DNA of 64,000 nt from Candidatus Cloacimonetes bacterium HGW-Cloacimonetes-2 (GCA_002842035.1 PHBP01000008.1:47588-111587); one strand, 5' to 3'. Positions 9,337 to 18,561 are shown, counted from the first letter of the stretch. Notes: generated from the letters alone by a model not told the origin. Numbers and translations: made by a program.

Positions 9337-9342
9337 CGTCAA
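9337..9342 (-). promoter_or_regulatory. Candidate -35 element (TTGACG) of the rpsP operon
   Basis: TTGACG on the minus strand lies 71 bp before the rpsP ATG. At a 17-bp spacing the -10 position reads AAATGT, which is weak. Confidence 0.4.
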
Positions 9343-9393
9343 GCCATTTCTTTGGAAAAATATAGGGCTTGTGTGGCAGATTGATCACGCAGG

Positions 9394-10275
9394 CTAAAAG
9401 ATCAGCTCTGAGACATCAAATGGAATAGCTCCCCGATACTCGTAGGGCTTGGTGATTTCCATACCAAAGGCATCAATCACGACTGTTCCGCTGATTCGAT
9501 AGGCAATTTCTCCCCTTACGACTCCGCCAAGAGCATTTATGATTGACTTGAAGTTGTTGATCCGCATAATCATAGTACCATTCTTGCTATAGATATCTTC
9601 TGTAAATCCAAGCTGATATTCAAGATTGGCAGTGCCCACTTTACGGTCGTTGATAAAGACCTCCGCGGGGAAATTCCTGAGCCTGAAGGACAGTCCATAA
9701 GGATTCAGGATCAAAAACTCAGATTTGACCTCTGTGGATGTAATACCCCAATCCGAGATATAAGTCCTCTGGAGGCGAAAGAGATCCTGCCCGTTTGCTG
9801 AAAACCTGGGTATCAGATCCGAGATATAATCCCTGATATTAAGCTCATAAGGCTCCTCAAAACTTATCCGCTTAGTACAACCGAGAGCTTTGCCGCGCCC
9901 TTGCCCCACTATGTAAAAGAAGACAACCTGATCGGAGTGACTGATCATCTTGGCTGTCTTGCGGGTATCCAGGACTACATTGAAGTCAATATTGGTCGAT
10001 CTGGTGCCCGGAATCATAATCCTGTTGTTCATTCTGGCAGTTCCGATTGCCACTCTGTCACGATCCAAAAGCGTAAGATTGAGCTCATTCAATGTAAGCT
10101 TGTAACTATTGGGATTATTTACTTTAACACTGATCAAAAGATTAGTCTGATCCGGCGTCATCGAGGCTATCCTGATATCGTGGATCTTATCAACTGTAGG
10201 CTTCTTGAAGAGCCGGCAAGAGCTGAGAACCATCACCAATACCAGCATAATGATTATCTGAATTGATCTTTTCAT
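9394..10275 (-). CDS. LEA14-like lipoprotein
   Basis: 293 residues with a lipoprotein signal peptide (lipobox LSSC, acylated Cys at residue 20). The following region, ISVKVNNPNSYKLTLNELNLTLLDRD, resembles LEA type 2/WHy domains, which are immunoglobulin-like folds linked to stress tolerance. A second, similar beta-rich half (LILNPYGLSFRLRNFPAEVFINDR) suggests two tandem domains. It follows asnB by 13 bp and is probably co-transcribed with it. Specific function is unknown. Confidence 0.8.
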   Translation of the reverse strand: MKRSIQIIIMLVLVMVLSSCRLFKKPTVDKIHDIRIASMTPDQTNLLISVKVNNPNSYKLTLNELNLTLLDRDRVAIGTARMNNRIMIPGTRSTNIDFNVVLDTRKTAKMISHSDQVVFFYIVGQGRGKALGCTKRISFEEPYELNIRDYISDLIPRFSANGQDLFRLQRTYISDWGITSTEVKSEFLILNPYGLSFRLRNFPAEVFINDRKVGTANLEYQLGFTEDIYSKNGTMIMRINNFKSIINALGGVVRGEIAYRISGTVVIDAFGMEITKPYEYRGAIPFDVSELIF

Positions 10276-10288
10276 TTCCTAAAATCCT

Positions 10289-12265
10289 TTACTTATTGTC
10301 ACAAAAGCGTCTAAACCAGATTTCCTGCGCCAGGACATTGAAGAGCATCTCGGCAGGAGCTTGCTTGCCACTAAGATATTCTTTCCACTTGCGATGAATG
10401 ACCGGCAGATTCCACAAGTTCCTGCGTCTGAACTCACTGGAGTGAACAATCTCCTCAATATACGGCTTTAGCGGACCCCTCATCCAGGTGCTAAAGAAGG
10501 GCGAGGAAAAGATACCCTTATCCCTGCGTTCATAGATCTCACGCGGCACGATTTCTTTCATCGCCTCGCGGTGTATGTATTTGTGCATTGGAGGTTTAAT
10601 CTTGTATTCAGCAGGCAGGCTAAAGGCAAAATCTACTAGCCTGTGATCCAGGAAAGGAACCCTGCTTTCGACCGAATTAGCGCTGGACATCCGGTCTTCC
10701 AGATGCAGAAGTGTCTGGATCGATGTACTATGCAGCATATTAAAGAGGAAGTTATCCAGCCTGGAACCCTTGATATCGTGAATCTGCCCCAGAATCCCTC
10801 CCGAGGCAGCAGTACGCGCCTGCTCGATGAAATCCCGGTTAAAAGGCTCAAAGCGATAGTGGCTGAATTCCAGCTTGTAGAGTGACGATTCGGGAAGCAG
10901 CGCAGATAGTAAGACCTTGCCCAGTTTTGCTCCCATAGTTCCCGGCTTGTCACCTGATAAATAGTCTCTCAGCTCTTTCTGCAAGATCCCAAAACGCCCG
11001 GAGCGGATTTGATCCGCAAAATAGCGGTATGCAGAATGACGATAGCCGGCAAAAAGCTCGTCCGAGCCCTGTCCGGAGAGCAACACTTTGATGCCCTGCT
11101 CTCTCACAGAATGCATTACTGCCCACTGCGAGGTATATCCTGCCCGTGTCGGCAAGTCGTTGTAATATGTAACTTTATCCAGCCAATCCCAGGCATCCTG
11201 CGCCCCTGGTGAGACATAGTAAGGCTGCGAACCGGTCTGCCCCACGATAAGATCTATCCACTTCCTTTCATCCAAAGCCGGATCGTCCGAATAGAAGCTG
11301 CTAAAGGTCCGCATTCCGTGCCCTGATTGGCGATGGGCGCTACAGACAATTGCCGAGGAATCCATCCCTCCGGAAAGACTTGCCGCGATCTCCACATCGC
11401 TGCGCAGATGCAGGCTAAGGCTATCTTCAAACAAGCCCCGATAGGTCTCCACTGCTTTTTCAAAGCTGAGCCCGGACTTACCAAATGCTGCCGTATCAAT
11501 TTCATAATATGCGTGGGTAGTGATCTCCCGATCCGATACGATCATATTATGCCCCGGCTTGAGAGCTCTGATCCCTTTCCAGAAAGTCTCCTCGCCATAA
11601 ACCAAGAGAGAATTGATCTTCATCGAACGCCAGATCATCGGATAATTCAGCGACTTATCGATTGGCAGATCCAAGAATTGCTTCATTTCAGAGCCCCAGA
11701 AGAGCCCCTTATCCGTCTTTGCATAGTAGAAAGGCTTGATTCCAAAGCGATCCCGGGAGATGAAAAGTCTCTGCTTTTTCTGATCCCAGATCACAAATGC
11801 CCACATTCCGATGAAGTGATCTACGCAAGCATCGCCCCAATGGTGATATGCCTTGAGAATCACTTCCGTATCGGAATGTCCCGTAAAGCCATAGCCCAGG
11901 GCAGTCAATTCCCTCAGGAGTTCCTGATAGTTGTAAATCTCACCATTAAAGGTTACACTAAGCCCCAGAGCCTCATCGTGCATAGGCTGATGACCTGCCT
12001 GAGATAGCTCCAATGTAGAAAGCCTGCGAAATCCAAGACCGAGCGAAGCAGAAGCAGGTGCTGACAAGAGAGGACAGAGCTGCCGTGCCTCATCGGTTGA
12101 TTGAGGACCCGAAAACGAACACGCCTTCCCGGCTGCCCGATCGATCAGCAAATAGCCTTCATCATCCGGCCCGCGATGCCGGATCGTATCCGTCATCCGT
12201 TTCAACTGATGGATATCGACTACTGCTTTGGGATCAAAGAGATAGATTCCGCTTATTCCGCACAT
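10289..12265 (-). CDS. asnB: Asparagine synthase (glutamine-hydrolysing)
   Basis: 658 residues. The N-terminal nucleophile glutaminase domain begins MCGISGIYLF (catalytic Cys2) and includes HRGPDDEGY and FNGEIYNYQEL. The C-terminal synthetase domain holds the pyrophosphate loop SLSGGMDSSAIV and the LLSGQGSDELFAGYRH motif. The reaction makes asparagine, or amidates another carboxylate, with glutamine and ATP. The length and the lipoprotein partner leave open a role in cell-surface polymer modification. The ATG at 12265 is preceded by AAAGGAAAC. Confidence 0.92.
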   Translation of the reverse strand: MCGISGIYLFDPKAVVDIHQLKRMTDTIRHRGPDDEGYLLIDRAAGKACSFSGPQSTDEARQLCPLLSAPASASLGLGFRRLSTLELSQAGHQPMHDEALGLSVTFNGEIYNYQELLRELTALGYGFTGHSDTEVILKAYHHWGDACVDHFIGMWAFVIWDQKKQRLFISRDRFGIKPFYYAKTDKGLFWGSEMKQFLDLPIDKSLNYPMIWRSMKINSLLVYGEETFWKGIRALKPGHNMIVSDREITTHAYYEIDTAAFGKSGLSFEKAVETYRGLFEDSLSLHLRSDVEIAASLSGGMDSSAIVCSAHRQSGHGMRTFSSFYSDDPALDERKWIDLIVGQTGSQPYYVSPGAQDAWDWLDKVTYYNDLPTRAGYTSQWAVMHSVREQGIKVLLSGQGSDELFAGYRHSAYRYFADQIRSGRFGILQKELRDYLSGDKPGTMGAKLGKVLLSALLPESSLYKLEFSHYRFEPFNRDFIEQARTAASGGILGQIHDIKGSRLDNFLFNMLHSTSIQTLLHLEDRMSSANSVESRVPFLDHRLVDFAFSLPAEYKIKPPMHKYIHREAMKEIVPREIYERRDKGIFSSPFFSTWMRGPLKPYIEEIVHSSEFRRRNLWNLPVIHRKWKEYLSGKQAPAEMLFNVLAQEIWFRRFCDNK

Positions 12266-12400
12266 ATTAGTTTCCTTTGAGGCAGAAAAGACCGATCAGC
12301 AAAAGAGTCAAGGAAATAATTGCGCAGTCCAATCCCGCCCGTTGAGATAAGTCCTATCACTATGTGCCAGCTGCCTTTGCGCCAAAGCCCCAATCATTCC

Positions 12401-12472
12401 TGCTTGAATACTCTGGAGATCCCCTAGTGATCCCCTAGTGACTCCCTTGTGGCGACCAGAGGATCTCCAGAG
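12401..12472 (+). repeat. Dispersed element, copy A (iteron half only)
   Basis: A perfect 12-bp inverted repeat, CTCTGGAGATCC (12411-12422) and GGATCTCCAGAG (12461-12472), encloses three 11-bp units at 12418-12428, 12429-12439 and 12440-12450, followed by GGCGAC. No REP-like hairpins follow. The remainder of the 12266-12593 gap shows no other gene. Confidence 0.85.
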
Positions 12473-12533
12473 AATTGCCCGCCCTATTCGAGAGATCTCA
12501 AAAGGCAAGCCAGCGAGCAGCAAAATTTTTGTA

Positions 12534-12539
12534 TTGACA
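12534..12539 (+). promoter_or_regulatory. Candidate -35 element (TTGACA)
   Basis: TTGACA lies 60 bp upstream of the GTG at 12594. No convincing -10 hexamer is present at 17 bp. Confidence 0.35.
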
Positions 12540-12593
12540 GCTAAAATGTGTCTTGAAAAATGATCTTACAATTACGCTAAGAAAGGAGTCGTC

Positions 12594-12752
12594 GTGAAAA
12601 CAGAACGTTTCAACCGCATACACAGCCGTACTGAAGCGCTCTATGAAGTGCTTTCCCGAGCCATTTGGACCGACGACGAGGAGGTATTGCTACAACTATC
12701 CGTTTTTAGCGCAACATTGACACCTCTTTTCCCTGCCTCTATAGCCCGATAA
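12594..12752 (+). CDS. Possible small ORF upstream of speD
   Basis: A GTG-started frame of 52 codons (VKTERFNRIHSRTEALYEV at the start) is preceded by a strong ribosome binding site, AAAGGAGTC, and a TTGACA element. It ends in a hairpin (12734-12763). I do not recognise the peptide. It is charged at the N-terminus and hydrophobic at the C-terminus, with no clear membrane helix. It may be a genuine small protein or a leader peptide of the polyamine genes. Confidence 0.4.
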   Translation: MKTERFNRIHSRTEALYEVLSRAIWTDDEEVLLQLSVFSATLTPLFPASIAR

Positions 12753-12763
12753 GCAAAGAGGCA
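12734..12763 (+). terminator. Hairpin at the end of the small ORF
   Basis: TGCCTCT (12734-12740) pairs with AGAGGCA (12757-12763). No T-tract follows; instead there is a run of ten C at 12770-12779. It may be a weak terminator or an RNA structure in the speD leader. Confidence 0.3.
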
Positions 12764-12804
12764 GAGGCTCCCCCCCCCCTATTCCCAAGAACGGATTTTT
12801 CCCC

Positions 12805-12829
12805 AAATCCCGGTATATTTACCGGATTT
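12805..12829 (+). promoter_or_regulatory. Hairpin in the speD leader
   Basis: AAATCCCGGTA (12805-12815) pairs with TACCGGATTT (12820-12829) with one bulged C. It sits 30 bp before the speD start, with no T-tract after it. It could be an attenuating or stabilising structure; no known riboswitch class is recognisable. Confidence 0.35.
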
Positions 12830-12858
12830 CCCTTTAATCCTGAAATAAAGAGGTGATA

Positions 12859-13248
12859 ATGCAAGCATTAGGAAGACAGATTCTCGTAGAATTCTACGAT
12901 TGTGATAAAGACATTTTGACCGATGAGCAGGCGATTCGCACCGCGATGATCGATGCCTGCAAAATCGGCAAGGCAACCGTTGTAACCGATACTTTGCACT
13001 CCTTTAGCCCTTATGGCGTGAGCGGAGTGGTGGTAATCGCCGAATCCCACGTGGCAATCCACACCTGGCCGGAGTATGGCTATGCAGCCGTGGATATCTT
13101 TACCTGTGGTGAGACGATCTCCCCCTGGGAGCTGTTTCATCACCTGAAAAAGGAATTTAAGAGCCAGCACAGCAGTAATATGGAGCTGCGCAGAGGTCTC
13201 TTTGAAAATGGCGGCAACCCGATCAAGCACAAGCCGGATGCCCTATGA
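12859..13248 (+). CDS. speD: S-adenosylmethionine decarboxylase proenzyme (prokaryotic type)
   Basis: 129 residues from ATG 12859, placed by AAAGAGGTG; a GTG six bases upstream lies inside that site. The proenzyme cleaves itself before Ser63 in AESHVAIHTWPE to make the pyruvoyl cofactor, then decarboxylates S-adenosylmethionine to the aminopropyl donor for spermidine. Other family signatures are HSFSPYGVSGVVVI and AAVDIFTCG. It overlaps speE by four bases (ATGA). A hairpin at 12805-12829 lies in its leader. Confidence 0.96.
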   Translation: MQALGRQILVEFYDCDKDILTDEQAIRTAMIDACKIGKATVVTDTLHSFSPYGVSGVVVIAESHVAIHTWPEYGYAAVDIFTCGETISPWELFHHLKKEFKSQHSSNMELRRGLFENGGNPIKHKPDAL

Positions 13249-14087
13249 ACAGGTGGCATTCTGATTATCACAGCCCTCATCGCGCCCTGAGCTTTGAGGT
13301 GACTCGATCCCTCTATACTGAAAAGAGCGAGTACCAGGAGATCGAAATCCTTGAGACGCCGGAATTTGGCAAGGTGATGCTATTGGATGGAGTCCTGATG
13401 GTGACCGAAAAAGACGAATTCGTCTATCACGAGATGCTGGCACATCCCGCACTCTTCACGCATCCCAAGCCAGCCAGAGTTTTGATTATTGGTGGCGGAG
13501 ATTGCGGCACTTTGAGCCGTGTACTGATGCACAAGGGAGTGGATAAGCTCGTCCAAGTCGAACTGGATGAGATGGTTACGCGAGTATCGAGAGAGTACTT
13601 TCCGGCTCTTACCGCCGCCTGCGAGGATCCCCTGGTCGAGTTGATCTTTGGTGATGGCATCAAATATCTGAGGGAGACCCAGGCGAAGTTTGACGTTATC
13701 CTGATTGATTCCACTGATCCGGTTGGTCCGGCAGAGGGCCTCTTCAGGCGTCCCTTCTTTGCTGATTGTAAAAGAGTTCTAAACGATGACGGCATCCTTT
13801 GTCTGCAATCCGAAAGCCCCTGGATCGAGGATTTGAGGCCGGTAATCAGCGAAGTCAACCGTGATCTGCATAGTCTGTTTCCGATTGTCCGGGCTTATAG
13901 CGCAGCAATCCAGACCTATCAGGCCGGGTTTTGGCTGTTTCAGATAGCTTCCCTGGCATATGATCCGTGCGATCAGGCAGTTTATGAACGGATCACCGAG
14001 GCAGGGCTCAAATGCAGTTACTATCACGCAAATCTGCATTTTAGTTCGTTCGTTTTACCGGCATTTGTAGAAAAATTACTCAATTGA
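13245..14087 (+). CDS. speE: Polyamine aminopropyltransferase (spermidine synthase)
   Basis: 280 residues. It moves the aminopropyl group from decarboxylated S-adenosylmethionine to putrescine. Visible motifs are ETPEFGKVMLLDGVLMVTEKDEF in two parts, YHEMLAHPA, the nucleotide-binding VLIIGGGDCGTLSRVL (the usual second glycine-rich residue G/D is kept), VQVELDE and the catalytic DSTDPVGPAEGLF. Pairing with speD makes a complete two-step module, while putrescine supply is not encoded here. Confidence 0.95.
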   Translation: MNRWHSDYHSPHRALSFEVTRSLYTEKSEYQEIEILETPEFGKVMLLDGVLMVTEKDEFVYHEMLAHPALFTHPKPARVLIIGGGDCGTLSRVLMHKGVDKLVQVELDEMVTRVSREYFPALTAACEDPLVELIFGDGIKYLRETQAKFDVILIDSTDPVGPAEGLFRRPFFADCKRVLNDDGILCLQSESPWIEDLRPVISEVNRDLHSLFPIVRAYSAAIQTYQAGFWLFQIASLAYDPCDQAVYERITEAGLKCSYYHANLHFSSFVLPAFVEKLLN

Positions 14088-14089
14088 GC

Positions 14090-14095
14090 TTGACA
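14090..14095 (+). promoter_or_regulatory. Candidate -35 element (TTGACA)
   Basis: TTGACA lies directly after speE and 65 bp before the ATG at 14155. A possible -10 is TAAGCT at 14112, with a 16-bp spacer. Confidence 0.4.
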
Positions 14096-14154
14096 AGTTT
14101 CTATCTACTTGTAAGCTGTAACAAAATCAAAGGCTTGTGACCCGGGAGGTACAG

Positions 14155-15012
14155 ATGCCGCAATACAAGACAGTTCTTAGCTTGGCGTTGATAATAGTTC
14201 TCCTCGCTGAGTTTGCTGCTATTATGGGGATTTTTTCGGAAGGCGGAGAAGGTTCTTATGAATTCACTTCGTTGCACAAGCAAAAGGTAATGATCTATGG
14301 CAGAGGTGTTTATAAGGATATGCCGGCTGAGATGGCACCTCAGGGCATAGCCCAGGATTATGTCACATTATTTCTGGGAATTCCACTGCTCTTGATTGCT
14401 TTGATCGGAGCACAGAAAGGGAATGCCCGTTCCAGATTGCTCCTGGGCGGCGTCTTGCTCTACTTCCTGGTGACTTATCTGTTTTGGCTTACGATGGCAG
14501 CTTTCAACGACCTCTTTCTGGTCTATGTCGTGATCACTTCGCTGAGTTTCTTTTCCTTCTTACTGGTACTTTTGCATCTCCCGCCCCGCAAGGTAAAGGC
14601 TACCTTTGTAAATCCGATCCCCAGAGGAGCTGCTGGAATCTTTCTGATCGTATCGGCTGTGCTCGTCGCGTCGATGTGGCTATCCAGGCTCTTGCCCCCC
14701 TTGATCCGGGGCACTGTCCCTGCGGAGCTTTACCATCTCACTACGATGATCGTGCAAGGTCTGGATCTGGCTCTTTTTTTGCCGATTGCCCTGATTAGCG
14801 GAGTCCTTTTGTATCGCAAGAATCATTGGGGATATCTTTTTGCCCCGATTTATCTGGTCTTTCTGGCGATGTTGATGACGGCGCTTTTGGCAAAGCTGGC
14901 ATATATGCACATCGAAGGATATCCCTCTCCAGTGGGAGTTTACTCTCTGATTGGCTTACTTTGGGCGGGTTCAGTGTACTTTTCAGTAACTTGTCTCAAA
15001 GGAACCCGATAG
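14155..15012 (+). CDS. Polytopic membrane protein of unknown function
   Basis: 285 residues from the ATG at 14155, placed by GGGAGG; an upstream in-frame start at 14137 precedes that site. There are about seven predicted membrane helices, the first an uncleaved N-terminal anchor and the second at about residue 75. I do not recognise the family. No catalytic motif stands out. It has its own promoter candidate and lies between the spermidine genes and a response regulator, without an obvious functional tie. Confidence 0.8.
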   Translation: MPQYKTVLSLALIIVLLAEFAAIMGIFSEGGEGSYEFTSLHKQKVMIYGRGVYKDMPAEMAPQGIAQDYVTLFLGIPLLLIALIGAQKGNARSRLLLGGVLLYFLVTYLFWLTMAAFNDLFLVYVVITSLSFFSFLLVLLHLPPRKVKATFVNPIPRGAAGIFLIVSAVLVASMWLSRLLPPLIRGTVPAELYHLTTMIVQGLDLALFLPIALISGVLLYRKNHWGYLFAPIYLVFLAMLMTALLAKLAYMHIEGYPSPVGVYSLIGLLWAGSVYFSVTCLKGTR

Positions 15013-15132
15013 GCTCGAGAGCCAATTACGCAGATGAATCAGGCATCATTTACCGGTCTTTGTGATGATGCGAATTTATAGAAGTGTTGTCAAATTTCCC
15101 CTTGGCATTAGCGCCATTGGGCAAAAAAAAGA

Positions 15133-15138
15133 TTGACG
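15133..15138 (+). promoter_or_regulatory. Candidate -35 element (TTGACG)
   Basis: TTGACG lies 57 bp before the response-regulator ATG. An A8 run immediately precedes it. Confidence 0.35.
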
Positions 15139-15189
15139 TAAGATGGCTTAGCCTTTCGTTTGATAAAAAAATAGTAAAAGAGGTGGACA

Positions 15190-15549
15190 ATGAGTTCTCG
15201 AATTCTTCTCGTCGATGATGACCGTTTATTGCGGGAAGTAATAGGTGAACACCTGTCTGCTTTCGGATTCGATGTGGATTTGGCAGAAGATGGCGAACAT
15301 GCCTATGCCAAGTTTATGCCGGGTAAATACAAGCTGGCTATCATAGATCTTATGATGCCTGGGATGAATGGTCTGGAGCTGATGCATAAACTGCTCGAAG
15401 AAGATGATCAGATGTTTTGTCTAATTATGACCGGCTATCCCACCATTGATTCGGCTTACAAATCCATGGTTGAAGGGGCAAGTGATTATATTATCAAGCC
15501 CTTCCAGCTGATGGAGCTCATCAATATAGTACAAAAATATATCAAGTAA
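15190..15549 (+). CDS. Single-domain response regulator (CheY-like receiver)
   Basis: 119 residues, a receiver only. The acidic triad VDDD, phospho-acceptor Asp53 (AIIDLMMPGMNG), Thr81 (MTGYPT) and Lys103 (IIKPFQ) are intact. There is no output domain, so it must act through a partner or in a phosphorelay. The hybrid kinase at 46755 or the kinase-like protein at 39718 are possible partners but nothing links them directly. Its stop overlaps the next start (TAATG). Confidence 0.93.
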   Translation: MSSRILLVDDDRLLREVIGEHLSAFGFDVDLAEDGEHAYAKFMPGKYKLAIIDLMMPGMNGLELMHKLLEEDDQMFCLIMTGYPTIDSAYKSMVEGASDYIIKPFQLMELINIVQKYIK

Positions 15550-16454
15550 TGGCTTATAAGATCTCTTCGGTAGCCTCTGCGGACTTTAAGGCGCAGAAGG
15601 TTGTCGGTTTTTGGAGTGATCCCCGCTTGATGACTGCGGTGGCAGGGGCTCTGGATCTTGAGCCCAAGCTGATCCTATGTTACAAAGGCGAAGAGCTTTT
15701 GGCCAGCTTGCCAATCTATGAGAAATCCCGGCTCGGTATCAAGTATCTGGTACACCCATCCTTATCATATTATCAAGCCTTGAATTTTTACTTTCCGGAC
15801 AATGTTCCGGCGGCACGTCGCGGACTGGATGAGCTTGGCATCTCCAAAGAGATGGCGGTCTACCTAAAGGGCAAATATCGAAAGACTGGGATCAACCTGG
15901 CGCCTCAGAATCAGGATGTAAGGGGTTTTGTATGGTCTGGATTCCGGGCAAAACCGCTTTATACCTATACCTGGAACACCTCAGACACACCTCAAGCATT
16001 GACAGATGAGAGGAAGAAGCTGAAAGTAGCCGAATCCAGAGGCTATACACACGATGAAAGCTTTGAGCCGGAAAGTTTTATGAAGCTCTATCGGGAAATG
16101 AACCTGCGCAAAAAGCAGAATCCCGGGATCAGTATGGCAAGAATACAGGATTTCTTTGTTAGCTTACATAAGCAGGGCTTGCTAATCCAGAAGAACTTGA
16201 GGTTGGATGGCGAGATTGTAAGCGCAAACTATACCCTCGGGAATGGCAAAGGCACGGGATATACCGTCATTAGGGCATCCAAAGAGCAAGAGATGGCTTA
16301 TGGAGTTAGCAGTCTGCACACGATGATCCTGCTTGAGAGCCTGGGAGATAGATACTCCGAGATAGATTTTTGCGGTGCTAATGTTGCGGATGTGGCTCGG
16401 TTTAAAGCAGCTATGGGGCTGAGTTTGAAAATATTCTTCCATATTGAGACTTGA
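15549..16454 (+). CDS. FemAB/GNAT-fold acyltransferase-like protein
   Basis: 301 residues. The C-terminal two thirds resemble the GNAT (Acetyltransf_6/FemAB) fold: SFMKLYREMNLRKKQNPG, then LDGEIVSANYTLGNGKGTGYTV and a final YSEIDFCGANVADVARFKAAMG, the typical acceptor-side segment. Such proteins move aminoacyl or acyl groups onto cell-wall or lipid acceptors. Its position before ddl is compatible with envelope work. The actual substrate is unknown. Confidence 0.75.
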   Translation: MAYKISSVASADFKAQKVVGFWSDPRLMTAVAGALDLEPKLILCYKGEELLASLPIYEKSRLGIKYLVHPSLSYYQALNFYFPDNVPAARRGLDELGISKEMAVYLKGKYRKTGINLAPQNQDVRGFVWSGFRAKPLYTYTWNTSDTPQALTDERKKLKVAESRGYTHDESFEPESFMKLYREMNLRKKQNPGISMARIQDFFVSLHKQGLLIQKNLRLDGEIVSANYTLGNGKGTGYTVIRASKEQEMAYGVSSLHTMILLESLGDRYSEIDFCGANVADVARFKAAMGLSLKIFFHIET

Positions 16455-16502
16455 GGTGGTCTAATTGTCCAAATTACTTATTTTTTCTAGAGTCGAGGAT
16501 AT

Positions 16503-17438
16503 ATGAAAAGAATACTGGTAATGCGAGGTGGTGATTCCCCTGAGAGGGAAGTGTCTCTGAAGAGCGGAGCTGCAGTCTTGCAGGAGCTTGGCTCAATGGG
16601 ATACGATATTGTAGATTTTGACCCCGCAGAATACCCTGATTTGAGTGAATTGTTGGCAGGTATAGAGCAGCATCAGCCAGATCTGATCTTTAATGCGCTG
16701 CATGGTGGCAGCGGAGAAAATGGCGAATTGGCGGCAGCATTGGAGCTTGCAGGCTGGAAGTTTACCGGCTCCGGCTCACGAGCCAGTGTGTTGGCAATGG
16801 ATAAGTACGTTTCAAAGCTGATAGTACAGGCAGAAGGGCTGCTAGTGCCGGACTATGTGATGATGCGTTATGACCTCCTGGAAGACTATCAGGATAGCTC
16901 AGACTATGCAGGCTTTGTCTCAAAGCTGGGCTTGCCGATGGTCGTGAAGCCTGTCGATGCCGGCTCTTCAGTTGGAATCAGCCTGGTGGAAAAGCTTGAG
17001 CAGCTCAAACCGGCAGTGGTCGAAGCCTTTAAGTACTGTGATAGAGTGCTCGTGGAACAATACATCCCGGGGCGTGAGCTCACGGTTTCTGTGATTGCCG
17101 GCAAAGCCCTGCCGGTCGTGGAGATCAAGCCAGTCTCAGGGTGGTATGATTACGAGAATAAATACACCAAGGGCAAGACGGAGTATATTGCTCCTGCAGA
17201 GCTTAGCCCTGCCGAATCAGAGCTTCTCAAGCTCTTTGCCGAGAAGATCTGGAAGGCACACTCTCTGGCAAACTATGCCAGAATAGACTTTAGATATGAT
17301 GGAAACAAAGCTTGGTTTCTGGAAGTCAATACCCTGCCGGGTATGACAGCCCTCAGCTTGGTGCCGATGGCAGCCAAGGCGCAGGGGATGAGCTTCGGAG
17401 ACCTCTTGGAGAAAATAATAGAGACAGTAAATATGTGA
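16503..17438 (+). CDS. ddl: D-alanine--D-alanine ligase
   Basis: 311 residues. An ATP-grasp enzyme that makes the D-Ala-D-Ala end of the peptidoglycan precursor. N-terminal RGGDSPEREVSLKSG, NALHGGSGENGELAAALE, GSGSRASVLAMDK, the VVKPVDAGSSVGIS loop and the C-terminal RIDFRYDGNKAWFLEVNTLPGMT metal site are all present. ATG 16503 is preceded by CGAGGAT. The following exported-protein genes start only 19 bp downstream. Confidence 0.95.
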   Translation: MKRILVMRGGDSPEREVSLKSGAAVLQELGSMGYDIVDFDPAEYPDLSELLAGIEQHQPDLIFNALHGGSGENGELAAALELAGWKFTGSGSRASVLAMDKYVSKLIVQAEGLLVPDYVMMRYDLLEDYQDSSDYAGFVSKLGLPMVVKPVDAGSSVGISLVEKLEQLKPAVVEAFKYCDRVLVEQYIPGRELTVSVIAGKALPVVEIKPVSGWYDYENKYTKGKTEYIAPAELSPAESELLKLFAEKIWKAHSLANYARIDFRYDGNKAWFLEVNTLPGMTALSLVPMAAKAQGMSFGDLLEKIIETVNM

Positions 17439-17457
17439 GTTTTCGAGGAGGATACCA

Positions 17458-18561
17458 ATGAAAACCCGTTTGTTAACATTTGTACTGCTGCTCATCTTGG
17501 GACTGCCGCTTATGGCACAGGAGATGTCGGCTACTTTCAACCCTTCCACGATTTACGTGAACAACTTTAATACAGCCAGCTTTGATCCCACTGATCCGGG
17601 TTCTCAGCCGCTATTGACCACTTTGACCATCCGCAATAACTCAGCTGAGAGCTTTGTATTTCTGCTCAAGATTGCTGTAAAATGGAACGATATTGAGCTA
17701 ACCAATGCCACTTATCGCTCCAAAGAACCGATTGCTGCCAATAGCAACTTCTTTCCCCTCACAAACAGAGATCTGATCACTACATCCTCCAGTACCTACT
17801 TCAATGAAGAAGGTGTCGGCGGGATATCTCTGAACTCCGTGATCGAGAACAATGAGGTCTTAAAGAGCGCTGTCCTGGCAGGATTCTTCCCGGATGGAAC
17901 AGTCAAGCTCGAAGTCTCCGTCAAGAAACTTGGCGCGGCTACTTACAGTAATCCTGCAGTCTTTTCAATCGTGGTACGCAATGCAGGCACCATAGCATTG
18001 GTCTCACCCGGCGTGCCGATCGGTCAGATTCCTCCTGAAATCAGTGTGAATCCTGTGAACTTCTTCTGGAATGCGATAATGACTGAATTCAACCAGTTTA
18101 ATCTGATTATCAGAGAGTTCCCGCCTGCCAGTCCGCCTACTGCAAATACAGTTGAGACGATGGGATCGCTGTTCTATCCTCAGATGCCAAGTCCTGTGAT
18201 GGGAACCAGTTTCAACGACTTCCTGCCCTTTGTGCCTGGGAATTACTATGCCTGGAAAGTGAGCACCGGTCTCTATACAGAGAGCAATCCTTTCACCCGC
18301 AATAGAGCTAATAACAGCTTGGATAGCAACTGGTTTGTCTTCCGCTATGTGACAGCAGAAGAGAGCCCTGCCAATCAAATCAATGAGCTGCTGGCTGTGC
18401 TGAGTTCACTGGGCAATCCAGATATGAATACATTGTTTAGCCAGGGCTATGCTCCCATAGGTATTGTTCAGATTGATGGACGCAGCTATTCCGGCGAAGA
18501 AGCGGTCAATCTCATCCGCAACCTGATCGGACAGAACATAGCAGTCCAGATAGGCAATTGA
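17458..18561 (+). CDS. Exported protein of unknown function
   Basis: 367 residues with a cleavable signal peptide (MKTRLLTFVLLLILG, ending near LMAQ). The mature part is beta-rich; an N-terminal immunoglobulin-like section (LTIRNNSAESFVFLLKIAV) and a central section with a WNAIMTEFNQFNLIIRE fibronectin-like pattern can be seen. I do not recognise a family. GAGGAGG precedes the ATG. It is tightly linked to the FecR-domain protein (10 bp), so both probably serve the same envelope process. Confidence 0.75.
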   Translation: MKTRLLTFVLLLILGLPLMAQEMSATFNPSTIYVNNFNTASFDPTDPGSQPLLTTLTIRNNSAESFVFLLKIAVKWNDIELTNATYRSKEPIAANSNFFPLTNRDLITTSSSTYFNEEGVGGISLNSVIENNEVLKSAVLAGFFPDGTVKLEVSVKKLGAATYSNPAVFSIVVRNAGTIALVSPGVPIGQIPPEISVNPVNFFWNAIMTEFNQFNLIIREFPPASPPTANTVETMGSLFYPQMPSPVMGTSFNDFLPFVPGNYYAWKVSTGLYTESNPFTRNRANNSLDSNWFVFRYVTAEESPANQINELLAVLSSLGNPDMNTLFSQGYAPIGIVQIDGRSYSGEEAVNLIRNLIGQNIAVQIGN

